Shown: positions 55,424 to 64,000, counted from the stretch's first letter. The stretch is 64,000 nt of DNA from Streptomyces canus (GCF_030815415.1 NZ_JAUSWW010000001.1:2976001-3040000); one strand, 5' to 3'. Numbers and translations are program-made. Notes: generated from the sequence alone by a model not told the origin.

Positions 55424-56410
55424 ATGTCCAAGGTGTTCCCCCGTATGAGCAGGAACCGGGCGCTGCAGGGTGCGGCCGCCGGTTTCGTGGTCTTCGGGCT
55501 GCTGCTGTGGTGGCTGCTGCCGGGCGAGGAGCCGCCGGGCGGAGCGATCTCCTTCGCCACCGGCTCGCGCGGCGGGGTGTACGAGGAGTACGGCAAGGAC
55601 CTGAGCGACGAGTTCGCCAAGGACATGCCCGACCTCAAGGTGGACCTGGAGACCAGCGCCGGGTCGCAGGACAACGTCGCGCGCGTGGCGTCCGGCGAGG
55701 CCGACTTCGCCATCGCGGCCGCCGACGCGGTGGAGTCGTTCGCGATCGACCATCCGGTCGAGGCCGCCCGGCTGCGCGGTGTCGCACGCCTGTACGACGA
55801 CTATGTACAGCTCGTCGTCCCGCGGAACTCGGCCATCGACTCCGTGGCCGACCTGAGGGGCAAGCGGGTCGCCATAGGGCTGAAGACGTCGGGCGTGCGG
55901 CTGATCGCCACCCGGGTGCTGAACGCGGAGGGCATCGACCCGGTCAAGGACATCAAGCCGTTCTCGTACGGCATCAAGGACGTCGACCAGCTCGGCCACA
56001 CCATCGACGCGTTCTTCTGGTCGGGCGGACTGCCGACGAACGGACTGAAGGCGCTCGCCGAGACGTCCTCGTTCAAGTTCGTCCCGATCAAGGCCGACTT
56101 CGTCACCAAACTCCACACCCAGAGCGCCGCCAACCGCTACTACCGGCCCACCAACATCCCGGAGGCGGCCTACGACGGCCAGGACGCGTACGCCGTGCCG
56201 ACCATCGCCGTGTCCAACCTGCTGATCACCCGCGAGGACCTGGACCCGCGGCTCACCGAGTGGCTGACCCGGACCGTGATCCGCAGCCGGGACCACATCG
56301 GCAGCGAGGTGCACTCCGCACAGCTGGTCGACCTGCGCACCGCGATCTACACCTCTCCCCTGCCGCTGCACGAGGGCGCACGGCGCTACTACCGCTCCGT
56401 CAAGCCGTAG
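55424..56410 (+). CDS. TAXI-family extracytoplasmic solute-binding protein
   Basis: The 328-residue protein has an N-terminal membrane anchor (AAAGFVVFGLLLWWLLPG) and a TAXI-type binding domain: FATGSRGGVYEEYGKDL, VETSAGSQDN-like ETSAGSQDNVARVASGEADFAI, and later FFWSGGLPTNGLKAL. TAXI proteins normally feed TRAP transporters, yet no TRAP membrane subunit is near. It converges on, and overlaps by 11 bases, the kinase gene gluK. Some TAXI proteins bind glutamate or glutamine, so a role as an accessory sensor is conceivable. Confidence 0.88.
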   Translation: MSKVFPRMSRNRALQGAAAGFVVFGLLLWWLLPGEEPPGGAISFATGSRGGVYEEYGKDLSDEFAKDMPDLKVDLETSAGSQDNVARVASGEADFAIAAADAVESFAIDHPVEAARLRGVARLYDDYVQLVVPRNSAIDSVADLRGKRVAIGLKTSGVRLIATRVLNAEGIDPVKDIKPFSYGIKDVDQLGHTIDAFFWSGGLPTNGLKALAETSSFKFVPIKADFVTKLHTQSAANRYYRPTNIPEAAYDGQDAYAVPTIAVSNLLITREDLDPRLTEWLTRTVIRSRDHIGSEVHSAQLVDLRTAIYTSPLPLHEGARRYYRSVKP

Positions 56411-57779
56411 CACTGCGGGGCACCGTCACCGTCACCTTCAGGCCGTGCGGCTCGTGATGGTCGTACGAGATCGTGCCGCCGCCCGCGTGCAGCAAGGTCC
56501 GCGAGATGGACAGACCGAGGCCGGAGCCCTTGATGTTCTGGTGGCGGTTGCTGCGCCAGAAGCGGTCGCCGATGCGGGCGAGTTCCTCGGCGGTCAGACC
56601 GGGGCCGTTGTCGGTGACGACGACGGTCGCCGTCTCGCCGTTGGAGGAGACCGCCACCTCGACGCACTCGTCCTCGGGCGTGAACTTGACCGCGTTGTCG
56701 ATGACCGCGTCCAGCGCGCTGGACAGGGTGACCGGGTCGGCCCAGCCGGTGGTGGGCGGGCAGTCGCCCACCAGGCGTACGCCCTTGGCCTCGGCGGTCG
56801 GAGCCCATGCCGCCACGCGCTCGGCGGCCAGCGCGCCGATGTCGGTGATGCGCAGATGCGCGTCCGTGTGCTCGGCCAGGGCCAGGTCCAGCAGGTCGTC
56901 CAGGACCTGGGCGAGACGCTTGCCCTCCGTCTGGACCGAGGCGATCTCCTTGTTGCCCTCCGGGAGTTCGAAGGCGAGCAGTTCGATGCGCAGCAGCAGC
57001 GCGGCGAGGGGGTTGCGCAGCTGGTGCGAGGCGTCGGCGACGAAGGCGCGCTGCTGCTCCAGGACGTCCTCGACGTTGTCCGCCATCTCGTTGAACGACC
57101 GGGCCAGTCGCTGGAGTTCCGGCGGCCCGCCGGCGGCCGCGACCCTCGACTTCAGGCGGCCGCTCGCGATCGCGTGCGTCGTGGCGTCGAGGACGCGCAC
57201 CGGCCTGAGCACCCACCCGGTCAGCCGCAGGGCGGCGCCGACGGCCACCAGCATCGCGGCCATCAGGCCCGCGCCGATGACCAGCCAGCCGTGCAGAATG
57301 CGCGAACGCATCTCCCCCGTGGGTGAGTCGGTGACGACGACAGCGATGACGTCACCGTCCCGGATGACCGGGGAGGCGACCACGAGCCGCCCCTGCTGCC
57401 AGGGAAAGACCTGCGGCGGATCCTCGCTGCGTCGGCTGAGCAGCGCCTCGTCGAACGCGGTCCGCACCTCGCCCGTCTCGGGGATGAACAAGGTCATGGG
57501 AGCGTTGGCCATGATGCTCTTGTTCTGGTAGAAGACGCCGACGCGGATGCGGTAGACCTCGTAGTAGCTGTCGAGTTCGCTCTGCAGCGTCTTCTGGCGC
57601 TCGCCGCCCTCGCCGGTGACGTACTGGGCGAGGGCCGCGAAGTGCGCGGTGTCGTCGATCCGGTCGACGACCACTTTCTGCTGCTGGGCCGCGGCCACGC
57701 TGAAGCCGAGCGGGATGCCGAGCGCCAGCAGCACGGCCGCCATCAGGACGATCAGCAGCGGGAGGAGTCGTGTGCGCAC
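56400..57779 (-). CDS. gluK: sensor histidine kinase GluK
   Basis: The 459-residue kinase has a short N-terminal membrane segment, a periplasmic sensor region (about 32-160), a second segment (LVIGAGLMAAMLVAVGAAL), HAMP, a HisKA domain with His252 in ADASHQLRNPLAA, and an ATPase (DNAVKFTPE, DNGPGL, GSGLGLSI). It starts at GTG 57779, nine bases after gluR. Position next to gluABCD identifies it with the S. coelicolor GluR-GluK pair reported to sense glutamate and affect uptake and antibiotic production. Confidence 0.92.
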   Translation of the reverse strand: MRTRLLPLLIVLMAAVLLALGIPLGFSVAAAQQQKVVVDRIDDTAHFAALAQYVTGEGGERQKTLQSELDSYYEVYRIRVGVFYQNKSIMANAPMTLFIPETGEVRTAFDEALLSRRSEDPPQVFPWQQGRLVVASPVIRDGDVIAVVVTDSPTGEMRSRILHGWLVIGAGLMAAMLVAVGAALRLTGWVLRPVRVLDATTHAIASGRLKSRVAAAGGPPELQRLARSFNEMADNVEDVLEQQRAFVADASHQLRNPLAALLLRIELLAFELPEGNKEIASVQTEGKRLAQVLDDLLDLALAEHTDAHLRITDIGALAAERVAAWAPTAEAKGVRLVGDCPPTTGWADPVTLSSALDAVIDNAVKFTPEDECVEVAVSSNGETATVVVTDNGPGLTAEELARIGDRFWRSNRHQNIKGSGLGLSISRTLLHAGGGTISYDHHEPHGLKVTVTVPRSATA

Positions 57780-57788
57780 CCGGGCCCG

Positions 57789-58475
57789 CTACGAGGACGG
57801 GGCGACGAGCCGGTAGCCGACGCCGCGTACGGTCTCGATGAGGGCCGGCATGCGCAGCTTGGCGCGCAGGGAGGCCACGTGGACTTCGAGAGTGCGCCCG
57901 GTCCCCTCCCAACTGGTGCGCCACACCTCGCTGATGATCTGCTCCCGGCGGAAGACGACTCCGGGGCGCTGGGCCAGCAGGGCGAGCAGGTCGAACTCCT
58001 TGCGGGTCAGTTGGACGACCGAACCGTCCACACTGACCTGACGGGTCGGCAGCTCGATACGGACCGGGCCGAGGTGCAGCGCGGCCTCGGCTTCGGCCGC
58101 GGGGTCCTCGTGGGCGGTGCGACGGCTGACGGCGTGGATCCGGGCGAGCAGTTCTCCGGTGTCGTACGGCTTCACGACGTAGTCGTCGGCGCCGAGGTTG
58201 AGGCCGTGGATGCGGGAACGGACGTCGGAGCGGGCGGTGACCATGATCACCGGGGTGCTGGTGCGCTTGCGGATCTTGCCGCAGACCTCGTATCCGTCCT
58301 GGTCCGGCAGGCCCAGGTCGAGGAGGACGACTCCGAAGCCGGCGCCTTCCGGGACGAGTGCCTGGAGGGCTTCCTCGCCACTGCGCGCGTGGGTGACGTC
58401 GAAACCGTGCCGCGCCAGAACCGCGGACAGAGCGGCGGCGACGTGATTGTCGTCCTCTACGAGGAGCAGTCTCAT
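57789..58475 (-). CDS. gluR: OmpR-family response regulator GluR
   Basis: I start at ATG 58475, with AAGGAGG upstream, giving 228 residues; the frame is open further but lacks a ribosome site. The receiver has Asp53 in LLDLGLPD and Lys in VVKPYDTGELL. The C-terminal winged helix (LTRKEFDLLALLAQRPG, VRGVGYRLV) binds DNA. It diverges from gluA across 313 bases, where it is expected to act. Confidence 0.94.
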   Translation of the reverse strand: MRLLLVEDDNHVAAALSAVLARHGFDVTHARSGEEALQALVPEGAGFGVVLLDLGLPDQDGYEVCGKIRKRTSTPVIMVTARSDVRSRIHGLNLGADDYVVKPYDTGELLARIHAVSRRTAHEDPAAEAEAALHLGPVRIELPTRQVSVDGSVVQLTRKEFDLLALLAQRPGVVFRREQIISEVWRTSWEGTGRTLEVHVASLRAKLRMPALIETVRGVGYRLVAPSS

Positions 58476-58788
58476 CCGGGCCTCCTTCGGTTCATCGGCC
58501 GTACGATCTAAATGAGGACAAAAGTGCGATTTAGTGGTGTACAAAAACGCGTGCACGCGCGCGCGTGCACTTTGTGAAGTCACGCCGATGGAAGAGGACG
58601 ACGTCAAGTGGGTTCCGGTTGCGAGCCGCTTCCGTTACCCGGCCGATATGCGCCCTGCTCACAACTGCTACGACACGTGTCCGATTGCTATCGGATCGTG
58701 ATGCTCAGATTCCCCTCAAAGGTAATGACGCAGGTCGCGTGGGGTCACTAGTGTCCTCCGAAACCGAGGAGGACGGAGCCCGATAGCG
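58476..58788. promoter_or_regulatory. gluR-gluA divergent regulatory region
   Basis: The 313 bases hold the promoters of both operons. Besides the GC palindrome at 58551-58570, TCCGAT and ATCGGA (58680-58695) form a small inverted repeat around TGCT, and AAAGTGC and GCACTTT flank the GC palindrome (about 58521-58527 and 58567-58573). GluR probably binds here, but the exact site cannot be read from sequence. Confidence 0.6.
58551..58570. repeat. 20-bp perfect palindrome of alternating purines and pyrimidines
   Basis: GTGCACGCGC (58551-58560) is followed by its exact reverse complement. All 20 bases alternate purine and pyrimidine, so the site can form Z-DNA or a cruciform. It lies about 75 bases upstream of the gluR start, in the operon's control region. 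Confidence 0.85.
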
Positions 58789-59565
58789 ATGACCGAAGTA
58801 TCGGTGGCCAAGGAAGATGTGGCCGCGACCGGAGAACTGGTCGTCCTGAAGAGCGTCAACAAGCACTTTGGCGCGTTGCATGTTCTCCAGGACATCGATC
58901 TGACGATCGCCCGCGGCGAGGTCGTCGTGGTCATCGGGCCCTCCGGGTCCGGGAAGTCCACCCTGTGCCGCACCATCAACCGCCTGGAGACGATCGACTC
59001 CGGCGCGATCTCCATCGACGGCAAGCCCCTGCCCGCGGAGGGCAAGGCGCTGGCCAAGCTGCGCGCCGACGTCGGGATGGTCTTCCAGTCCTTCAACCTG
59101 TTCGCGCACAAGACCGTGCTCGAGAACGTGATGCTCGGCCAGATCAAGGTCCGCAAGGCGGACAAGAAGCAGGCCGAGGAGAAGGCTCGCACCCTGCTCG
59201 ACCGGGTCGGCGTGACGAGCCAGGCGGACAAGTACCCCGCACAGCTCTCCGGCGGCCAGCAGCAGCGTGTCGCCATCGCCCGGGCCCTGGCCATGGACCC
59301 CAAGGTCATGCTCTTCGACGAGCCCACCTCGGCGCTCGACCCCGAGATGATCAACGAGGTCCTCGAGGTCATGCAGCAGCTCGCCCGGGACGGTATGACC
59401 ATGATCGTCGTCACCCATGAGATGGGATTCGCCCGTTCGGCCGCGAACCGGGTGGTGTTCATGGCGGACGGCCGCATCGTCGAGGAGGCTGTGCCGGACC
59501 AGTTCTTCAGCGCCCCGCGCAGCGACCGTGCCAAGGACTTCCTGTCCAAGATCCTGCACCACTGA
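58789..59565 (+). CDS. gluA: glutamate ABC transporter, ATP-binding subunit
   Basis: GluA is the ATPase of the polar amino acid uptake system GluABCD. From ATG 58789 it has 258 residues: Walker A GPSGSGKST, signature LSGGQQQRVAIARAL, Walker B VMLFDEPTSALD and the switch VTHEMGF. GGAG lies 11 bases upstream of the start, a little far. The first gene of the operon, it is separated from gluB by 68 bases. Confidence 0.96.
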   Translation: MTEVSVAKEDVAATGELVVLKSVNKHFGALHVLQDIDLTIARGEVVVVIGPSGSGKSTLCRTINRLETIDSGAISIDGKPLPAEGKALAKLRADVGMVFQSFNLFAHKTVLENVMLGQIKVRKADKKQAEEKARTLLDRVGVTSQADKYPAQLSGGQQQRVAIARALAMDPKVMLFDEPTSALDPEMINEVLEVMQQLARDGMTMIVVTHEMGFARSAANRVVFMADGRIVEEAVPDQFFSAPRSDRAKDFLSKILHH

Positions 59566-59633
59566 CAGCGCGTCACGACCTGCGTCACCCGCCTCGACGG
59601 CTCGCATCTCCCATCACACAAAGGATGTTCACC

Positions 59634-60482
59634 ATGAAGCTCCGCAAGGTCACCGCCGCGGCGGCCGTTGCGCTCGTCCTCTCTCTGACCGCGACCGCGT
59701 GCGGTGGGGACGACGGCGACAGCGACAGCACCGACTCGGGCTCCAGCGGCGGCGGCAAGATCAAGGTCGGCATCAAGTACGACCAGCCCGGTCTGGGCCT
59801 CAAGGAGCCCGACGGTTCCTTCTCCGGCTTCGACGTGGACGTCGCGACGTACGTGGCCAAGGAGCTCGGCTACAAGCCGGACCAGATCGAGTTCGTGGAG
59901 ACGAAGAGCGCCGACCGTGAGAACGCGCTCGCCCGTGGTGACGTGAAGTTCATCGCGGCCACCTACTCGATCACCGACGAGCGCAAGGCGAAGGTCGACT
60001 TCGGCGGGCCGTACCTGCTGGCCCACCAGGACCTGCTCGTCAAGGCGGACTCGGACATCACCGAGGCCACCGACCTCAATGGCAAGAACCTGTGCTCGGT
60101 GACCGGCTCCACGTCGGCGCAGAACGTCAAGGACGACTTCGCCCCGAAGGCCAACCTGAAGACGGTCAGCGGCTACTCCGAGTGCATCTCCGCCCTCCAG
60201 AACGGCACCGTGGACGCGCTCACCACGGACGACTCGATCCTCGCCGGCTTCGCCGCGCAGTCGCAGTACAAGGGCAAGTTCAAGCTCGCCGGCCTCAAGC
60301 TGAGCAACGAGAACTACGGCATCGGTGTCAAGAAGGGCGACACCGCGACCGTGGACAAGATCAACAAGGCGCTCGAGAAGATGGTCAGCAGCGGCGCGTG
60401 GGAGACCGCCGTCAAGGACAACTTCGGCCCGGCCAACTACAAGAACGAGCCCGCCCCGAAGATCGGCGTGATCGTCAAGTAA
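59634..60482 (+). CDS. gluB: glutamate-binding lipoprotein
   Basis: The 282-residue substrate-binding protein starts at ATG 59634 (MKLRKV), with AGGA eight bases upstream; another ATG three codons before is less well placed. The signal ends LTATAC, a lipobox, so it is membrane-anchored. The family-3 binding core is clear: IKVGIKYDQPGLGLKEPDGSFSGFDVDVA (seen as GFDVDVATYVAKELG), SVTGSTSAQNV and ENYGIGVKKGD. A 15-bp hairpin follows in the operon. Confidence 0.95.
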   Translation: MKLRKVTAAAAVALVLSLTATACGGDDGDSDSTDSGSSGGGKIKVGIKYDQPGLGLKEPDGSFSGFDVDVATYVAKELGYKPDQIEFVETKSADRENALARGDVKFIAATYSITDERKAKVDFGGPYLLAHQDLLVKADSDITEATDLNGKNLCSVTGSTSAQNVKDDFAPKANLKTVSGYSECISALQNGTVDALTTDDSILAGFAAQSQYKGKFKLAGLKLSNENYGIGVKKGDTATVDKINKALEKMVSSGAWETAVKDNFGPANYKNEPAPKIGVIVK

Positions 60483-60496
60483 CGCAGGGATCCACT

Positions 60497-60536
60497 GGCG
60501 CGCCGCCGCCCGCAGCGATCAGGGCGGCGGCGCGCC
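60497..60536 (+). terminator. intra-operon hairpin between gluB and gluC
   Basis: A perfect 15-bp stem (60497-60511 with 60522-60536) and a 10-base loop lie 14 bases past the gluB stop. Such stems after binding-protein genes usually protect the upstream mRNA or reduce read-through, raising GluB over the permeases. Confidence 0.82.
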
Positions 60537-60579
60537 GCGCCCCTCCACGTACCCCAGACACCCGGAAGCGCGGGAGATC

Positions 60580-61245
60580 GTGTTCGACTTTCTTGATGGT
60601 TACGACGTCCTAGGGGCGTTCTGGATGACGGTGAAACTCACCGCCATCTCCGCCCTCGGCTCCCTGATCTGGGGCACCTTGCTGGCCGCGATGCGGGTCA
60701 GCCCGGTCCCGCTGATGCGCGGGTTCGGCACCGCCTACGTGAACATCGTCCGGAACACCCCCCTGACGGTGATCATCGTCTTCACCTCGCTCGGTCTCGC
60801 CGACACCTTCGGCGTGACCATGGGCTCCAAGGACTTCGACGTCCAGGGCTTCCGGCTGGCGATCCTCGGCTTCGTCGTCTACACCGCGGCCTTCGTCTGC
60901 GAGGCGATCCGCTCCGGCATCAACACCGTGCCCGTCGGACAGGCCGAGGCGGCGCGTGCCATCGGGCTGAGCTTCAGCCAGGTCCTGCGCCTCATCGTCC
61001 TGCCGCAGGCGTTCCGTTCGGTCATCGGCCCGCTGGCCAACGTACTGATCGCCCTGACCAAGAACACGACCGTGGCGGCCGCGATCGGTGTGGCCGAGGC
61101 CGCCGCCCTGATGAAGACAATGATCGAGAACGAAGCCCAGACGCTCGCCATCGGCGCCGTCTTCGCCTTCGGGTTCGTGGTCCTGACCCTGCCGACCGGC
61201 CTCTTCCTCGGGTGGCTGAGCAAGCGACTGGCGGTGAAGCGATGA
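60580..61245 (+). CDS. gluC: glutamate ABC transporter, permease subunit 1
   Basis: The 221-residue permease starts at GTG 60580, just after GGGAG. It has about five membrane segments and the HisM-type EAA loop (EAARAIGLSFSQVLRLIVLPQAFR, in part IGLSFSQVLRLIVLPQAFR). It pairs with GluD; the genes overlap by four bases (ATGA). Confidence 0.95.
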   Translation: MFDFLDGYDVLGAFWMTVKLTAISALGSLIWGTLLAAMRVSPVPLMRGFGTAYVNIVRNTPLTVIIVFTSLGLADTFGVTMGSKDFDVQGFRLAILGFVVYTAAFVCEAIRSGINTVPVGQAEAARAIGLSFSQVLRLIVLPQAFRSVIGPLANVLIALTKNTTVAAAIGVAEAAALMKTMIENEAQTLAIGAVFAFGFVVLTLPTGLFLGWLSKRLAVKR

Positions 61246-62150
61246 GCTCCGTTCTGTACGACACTCCCGGGCCCCGCGCCAAGCGGCGCAACATCCTCTT
61301 CTCAGTGCTCTTCTTCGTCCTGCTCGCCCTCCTCCTGTGGTGGGTCTGGCAGGTCATGGACGACAAGAACCAGTGGGACTGGGCCCTGTGGGAGCCGTTC
61401 ACCACCGAGCAGGCGTGGACGACCTACCTGTTGCCAGGCCTCGGCGACACCCTGAAGGCCGCCGCGATCTCCATGGTGATCGCCCTTCCGCTGGGCGCGG
61501 TTTTCGGCATCGCCCGCCTGTCCGACCACCTCTGGGTACGCGCCGTGGCCGGCACGGTGGTCGAGTTCTTCCGGTCCATCCCGGTGCTGCTGCTGATGCT
61601 GTTCGCCTTCTACTTCTACTACCGGTCCACGGACATCAGCAGCGAACAGCGGCCGCTGTACGCGGTCGTCACCGGCCTGGTGCTCTACAACGCGTCCGTC
61701 CTCGCCGAGATCGTCCGGGCCGGCATCCTCTCCCTGCCCAAGGGCCAGACGGAAGCGGCCTACGCGGTCGGCCTGCGCAAGGGCCAGACGATGTCCAGCA
61801 TCCTGCTGCCGCAGGCCGTCACCGCGATGCTGCCGGCCATCGTCAGTCAGCTCGTCGTCATCGTGAAGGACACCGCGCTGGGCGGCGTGATGCTCGGCTT
61901 CACCGAACTGCTCAACTCGCGCCAGACGCTGGCCGCCAACTACGCCAACAACATCCCCAGCTTCATCGTGGTCGCGGCCATCTTCATCCTCCTGAACTTC
62001 CTTCTCACCACCTTCGCGAGCTGGCTGGAGAAGCGGCTGCGGCGCAGCAAGAAGAGCACGGGCGCGGTTCTCGGCGAGGATACGGAGATCAATCCCGGCG
62101 CGATCCGCGGCACTCTCGGCACCGGCGAGAACACCGGCGGCGGAATCTGA
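61242..62150 (+). CDS. gluD: glutamate ABC transporter, permease subunit 2
   Basis: The protein of 302 residues starts at ATG 61242, sharing ATGA with the gluC stop. It has about five membrane segments and the EAA loop (TEAAYAVGLRKGQTMSSILL). The extra 70-residue basic and Gly-rich tail after the last segment is longer than in GluC. A double hairpin ends the operon. Confidence 0.95.
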   Translation: MSSVLYDTPGPRAKRRNILFSVLFFVLLALLLWWVWQVMDDKNQWDWALWEPFTTEQAWTTYLLPGLGDTLKAAAISMVIALPLGAVFGIARLSDHLWVRAVAGTVVEFFRSIPVLLLMLFAFYFYYRSTDISSEQRPLYAVVTGLVLYNASVLAEIVRAGILSLPKGQTEAAYAVGLRKGQTMSSILLPQAVTAMLPAIVSQLVVIVKDTALGGVMLGFTELLNSRQTLAANYANNIPSFIVVAAIFILLNFLLTTFASWLEKRLRRSKKSTGAVLGEDTEINPGAIRGTLGTGENTGGGI

Positions 62151-62174
62151 TGATCAGTCAAGATGCTTGAGTGA

Positions 62175-62231
62175 CACGGCCGCAGAGCCGTGACCAGTGC
62201 GGAGGCAGTGGCGTGATCGCCACTGCCTCCG
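62175..62231 (+). terminator. double terminator after gluABCD
   Basis: Two hairpins follow gluD: CACGGC (62175-62180) with GCCGTG (62187-62192), then a perfect 14-bp stem, 62200-62213 with 62218-62231, around a 4-base loop. Confidence 0.85.
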
Positions 62232-62348
62232 TCACTTGACGCAAGCACCGGCAATGGGTTGCATACGTTCTGTGATCGTGCACCCTGCTCCAACCTCCTG
62301 TTCACACACGTCTCTCGGGACGCCCTCGCGGGCAGGGGGCGCCGCGTC

Positions 62349-63944
62349 GTGGACCCGGTGATCATCGTCGGAGCGGGGCCTGTCGGGCTCACGCTCGCCC
62401 TTGCGCTGGCCCGTCAGGACGTGCCGTCCGTGGTCCTCGACGAGGGTCCCGGCAAGGACGAACCGCGTCCCGCTCGCACCGTCGTTCTGCGCGAGGACAC
62501 CGCCGCCCTGATGGAGCGCCTGAGTGGCGTCCCGCTCTCCGAGGCCGGTTGCCACTGGGCCGGATGGCGGTCGTTGCGCCGCAAGCAGGTGATGCGCGAG
62601 GTCACCTTCGACGACGTGGAGCCGGCGCCGCTGCACATCGCCCAGCACGAGCTGACCGGCGCCCTGCGCGCGGCCTGCGCCGAGGAGCGGCTGGTCAAGG
62701 TCTCCGTGGACAGCCGTCTCGACACCGTCGAGCAGGAGCCCTCCGGCGTCACCGCCCACACCCGCGGCCCCAGCGGCACGTGGTGGCGCGGCAGTCACCT
62801 GGTCGGCTGCGACGGCCCCCGCTCGACGGTCCGCAAACTCCTCGACATCCGTTTCCCCGGCCGTACGGCGGTGGAGCGGCACGCCGTCGCCGCGCTGCGC
62901 ACGGAACTTCCGTGGGAGGACGAGGCGTTGCTCCATCGGATGCCTCCGTGGCGGACGTCCGGACCCTCGGCCGGGGAGGTCACCGGACGGCCCCTCCCGG
63001 ACGGCGTCTGGCGCCTCGACTGGCTGCTGCCGCCCGGCAAGGAGCTGGTCACCCCCGAGCTCCTGGTGGCCCGGATCCGGGAGACCCTCGCCGGCTGGAC
63101 GGGCGGCCCGACACCGCCGTACGAACTCCTCGACACCGGCGTGCACACCGTGCACCACCGTCTCGCGCGCCGCTGGCGGGTCGGACGGGTGTTCCTCGCC
63201 GGGGACGCGGCACATCTGCTCGGCGCGCTCGGCACACAGGGGCTCGACGAGGGGCTCAGGGACGCCGACAACCTCGCCTGGAAGCTGGCCCTGGCCTGGC
63301 ATCACGGGCCGCACGAGGCGCTGCTCGACAGCTACCAGGCCGAGCGGCGCGCGGTCGTCGCCGCCCGGCTGCGCGCCGCCGACCAGGCCCTGCCGCTGGT
63401 GCGCGGCGGCGGAGGGCTGCGGGCCGTCGTCCCGGGTTCCGCGCGCGGACACGACGCGCTCCTCACGGACGGTCACCTGGGGCGCGGGACACTCGGTGCG
63501 CCGGGGGCGTACGCCACCTCGCCGCTCGCGCCGCGGCATCTGGAGGCGGAGGTCCCGGTGGACACCGCTCCGGGCGCGCCGGTCGCCGATGTCCGGGTCA
63601 CCGCCGAGGACGGTTCCTTCGTAGGACTGCGGGACCGGCTCGGTCGTGGGGCGCTGCTCGTGGTGCTGATCGCGCCGGGCACCGGGGTGTGGGAGCGCAG
63701 GCACTGGGTGGGCGCCGGGCTCATGCCCCGCCTCGCCGCCGCGGTGGCGGCGCTGCCGCATCCGGCCGAGCTGCTGGTCGCGGAGGGCTACCCGGGCGCG
63801 GCCGCCCACACGGTGCTGCTGGTACGGCCCGACGGTCACCTGGTGACCGCGCTGAACGGCGTGCGGCCGGCCGATCTCTACGCGGCCGCCGAGGCGACAC
63901 TGGGCGGGCCGGCGAAGACGGAGGCGGGAGCGGGGGCGCGCTGA
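62349..63944 (+). CDS. FAD-dependent aromatic-ring hydroxylase-type monooxygenase
   Basis: I start at GTG 62349 (then DPVIIVGAGP), giving 531 residues; AGGGGG lies upstream and the earlier frame looks non-coding. The FAD-binding fold is plain: GAGPVG (8-13), the DG motif in VGCDGPRSTVRKLL and the second FAD motif VFLAGDAAHL. The C-terminal part (RGALLVVLIAPGTGVWERRHW) resembles the thioredoxin-like tail of phenol hydroxylases. The substrate is unknown. It follows the glutamate operon behind its terminators, so it is probably independent. Confidence 0.9.
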   Translation: MDPVIIVGAGPVGLTLALALARQDVPSVVLDEGPGKDEPRPARTVVLREDTAALMERLSGVPLSEAGCHWAGWRSLRRKQVMREVTFDDVEPAPLHIAQHELTGALRAACAEERLVKVSVDSRLDTVEQEPSGVTAHTRGPSGTWWRGSHLVGCDGPRSTVRKLLDIRFPGRTAVERHAVAALRTELPWEDEALLHRMPPWRTSGPSAGEVTGRPLPDGVWRLDWLLPPGKELVTPELLVARIRETLAGWTGGPTPPYELLDTGVHTVHHRLARRWRVGRVFLAGDAAHLLGALGTQGLDEGLRDADNLAWKLALAWHHGPHEALLDSYQAERRAVVAARLRAADQALPLVRGGGGLRAVVPGSARGHDALLTDGHLGRGTLGAPGAYATSPLAPRHLEAEVPVDTAPGAPVADVRVTAEDGSFVGLRDRLGRGALLVVLIAPGTGVWERRHWVGAGLMPRLAAAVAALPHPAELLVAEGYPGAAAHTVLLVRPDGHLVTALNGVRPADLYAAAEATLGGPAKTEAGAGAR

Positions 63945-64000
63945 CGGCTCCGGGAGCTCGTACGGGAGCGGAATCCGGCTCGCGTCGACGGGGCCGGACA

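Overview
The window is chromosomal DNA from a Streptomyces-type actinomycete. The base composition is very GC-rich, GTG starts are frequent, and the genes include the principal sigma factor hrdB, the sporulation regulator whiH, a B12-dependent ribonucleotide reductase with nrdR, and a LexA gene with an actinobacterial SOS box. From memory, gene content and order follow the S. coelicolor block running down from about SCO5821 to SCO5773, so this is mostly conserved core chromosome. I saw no rRNA, tRNA, CRISPR array, insertion sequence or prophage.

Layout. 0-7 kb: a partial secreted trypsin-like protease, hrdB, whiH, an ABC ATPase-permease fusion and a Nudix/winged-helix regulator, all leftward. 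7-17 kb: a glycogen-debranching-like protein and a DUF4192 protein (leftward), a RecQ-like helicase with a phosphoribosyltransferase-like tail and a hypothetical protein (rightward), then a Pro-rich hypothetical protein and rnhB (leftward). 17-23.5 kb: a TetR/MFS efflux pair with two palindromic operators, an ADP-ribosylglycohydrolase with a histidine phosphatase, a DUF4937 protein, terD, and a gene broken in two places. 23.5-31 kb: DNA precursor and damage genes, nrdR-nrdJ diverging from lexA, and a DinG-like helicase. 31-36 kb: a three-gene NRPS-independent siderophore operon (aminotransferase, IucA/IucC synthetase, acyltransferase). 36-42 kb: two tandem protease lipoproteins, hflX and a secreted M1 peptidase. 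42-51 kb: rshA, dapF, a membrane protein, miaA, two small forward genes, then an extradiol-dioxygenase-like protein, a small protein and miaB. 51-56 kb: a NarL-type two-component pair whose kinase is frameshifted, a CPA2 antiporter with its TrkA-C subunit, a MazG-like protein and a TAXI binding protein. 56-64 kb: the glutamate-sensing pair gluK/gluR, divergent gluABCD, and an FAD monooxygenase at the right edge.

How the genes work together. LexA should repress itself through a perfect SOS box. NrdR should control nrdRJ through paired boxes. The TetR protein should control both itself and the MFS pump. GluR/GluK faces gluABCD across a 313-bp regulatory region that contains a 20-bp palindrome of alternating purines and pyrimidines. 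The hrdB promoter matches the sigma-ShbA consensus as I remember it. whiH has a sigma-WhiG-like promoter placed for leaderless translation. Several other genes have a -10 box exactly six bases before the start codon, which also implies leaderless mRNAs.

Caution. Four single-site frame breaks at three loci (about 22.9 and 23.07 kb, 48.4 kb, 52.5 kb) interrupt otherwise well-conserved reading frames. They could be real decay or small indel errors in the assembly.
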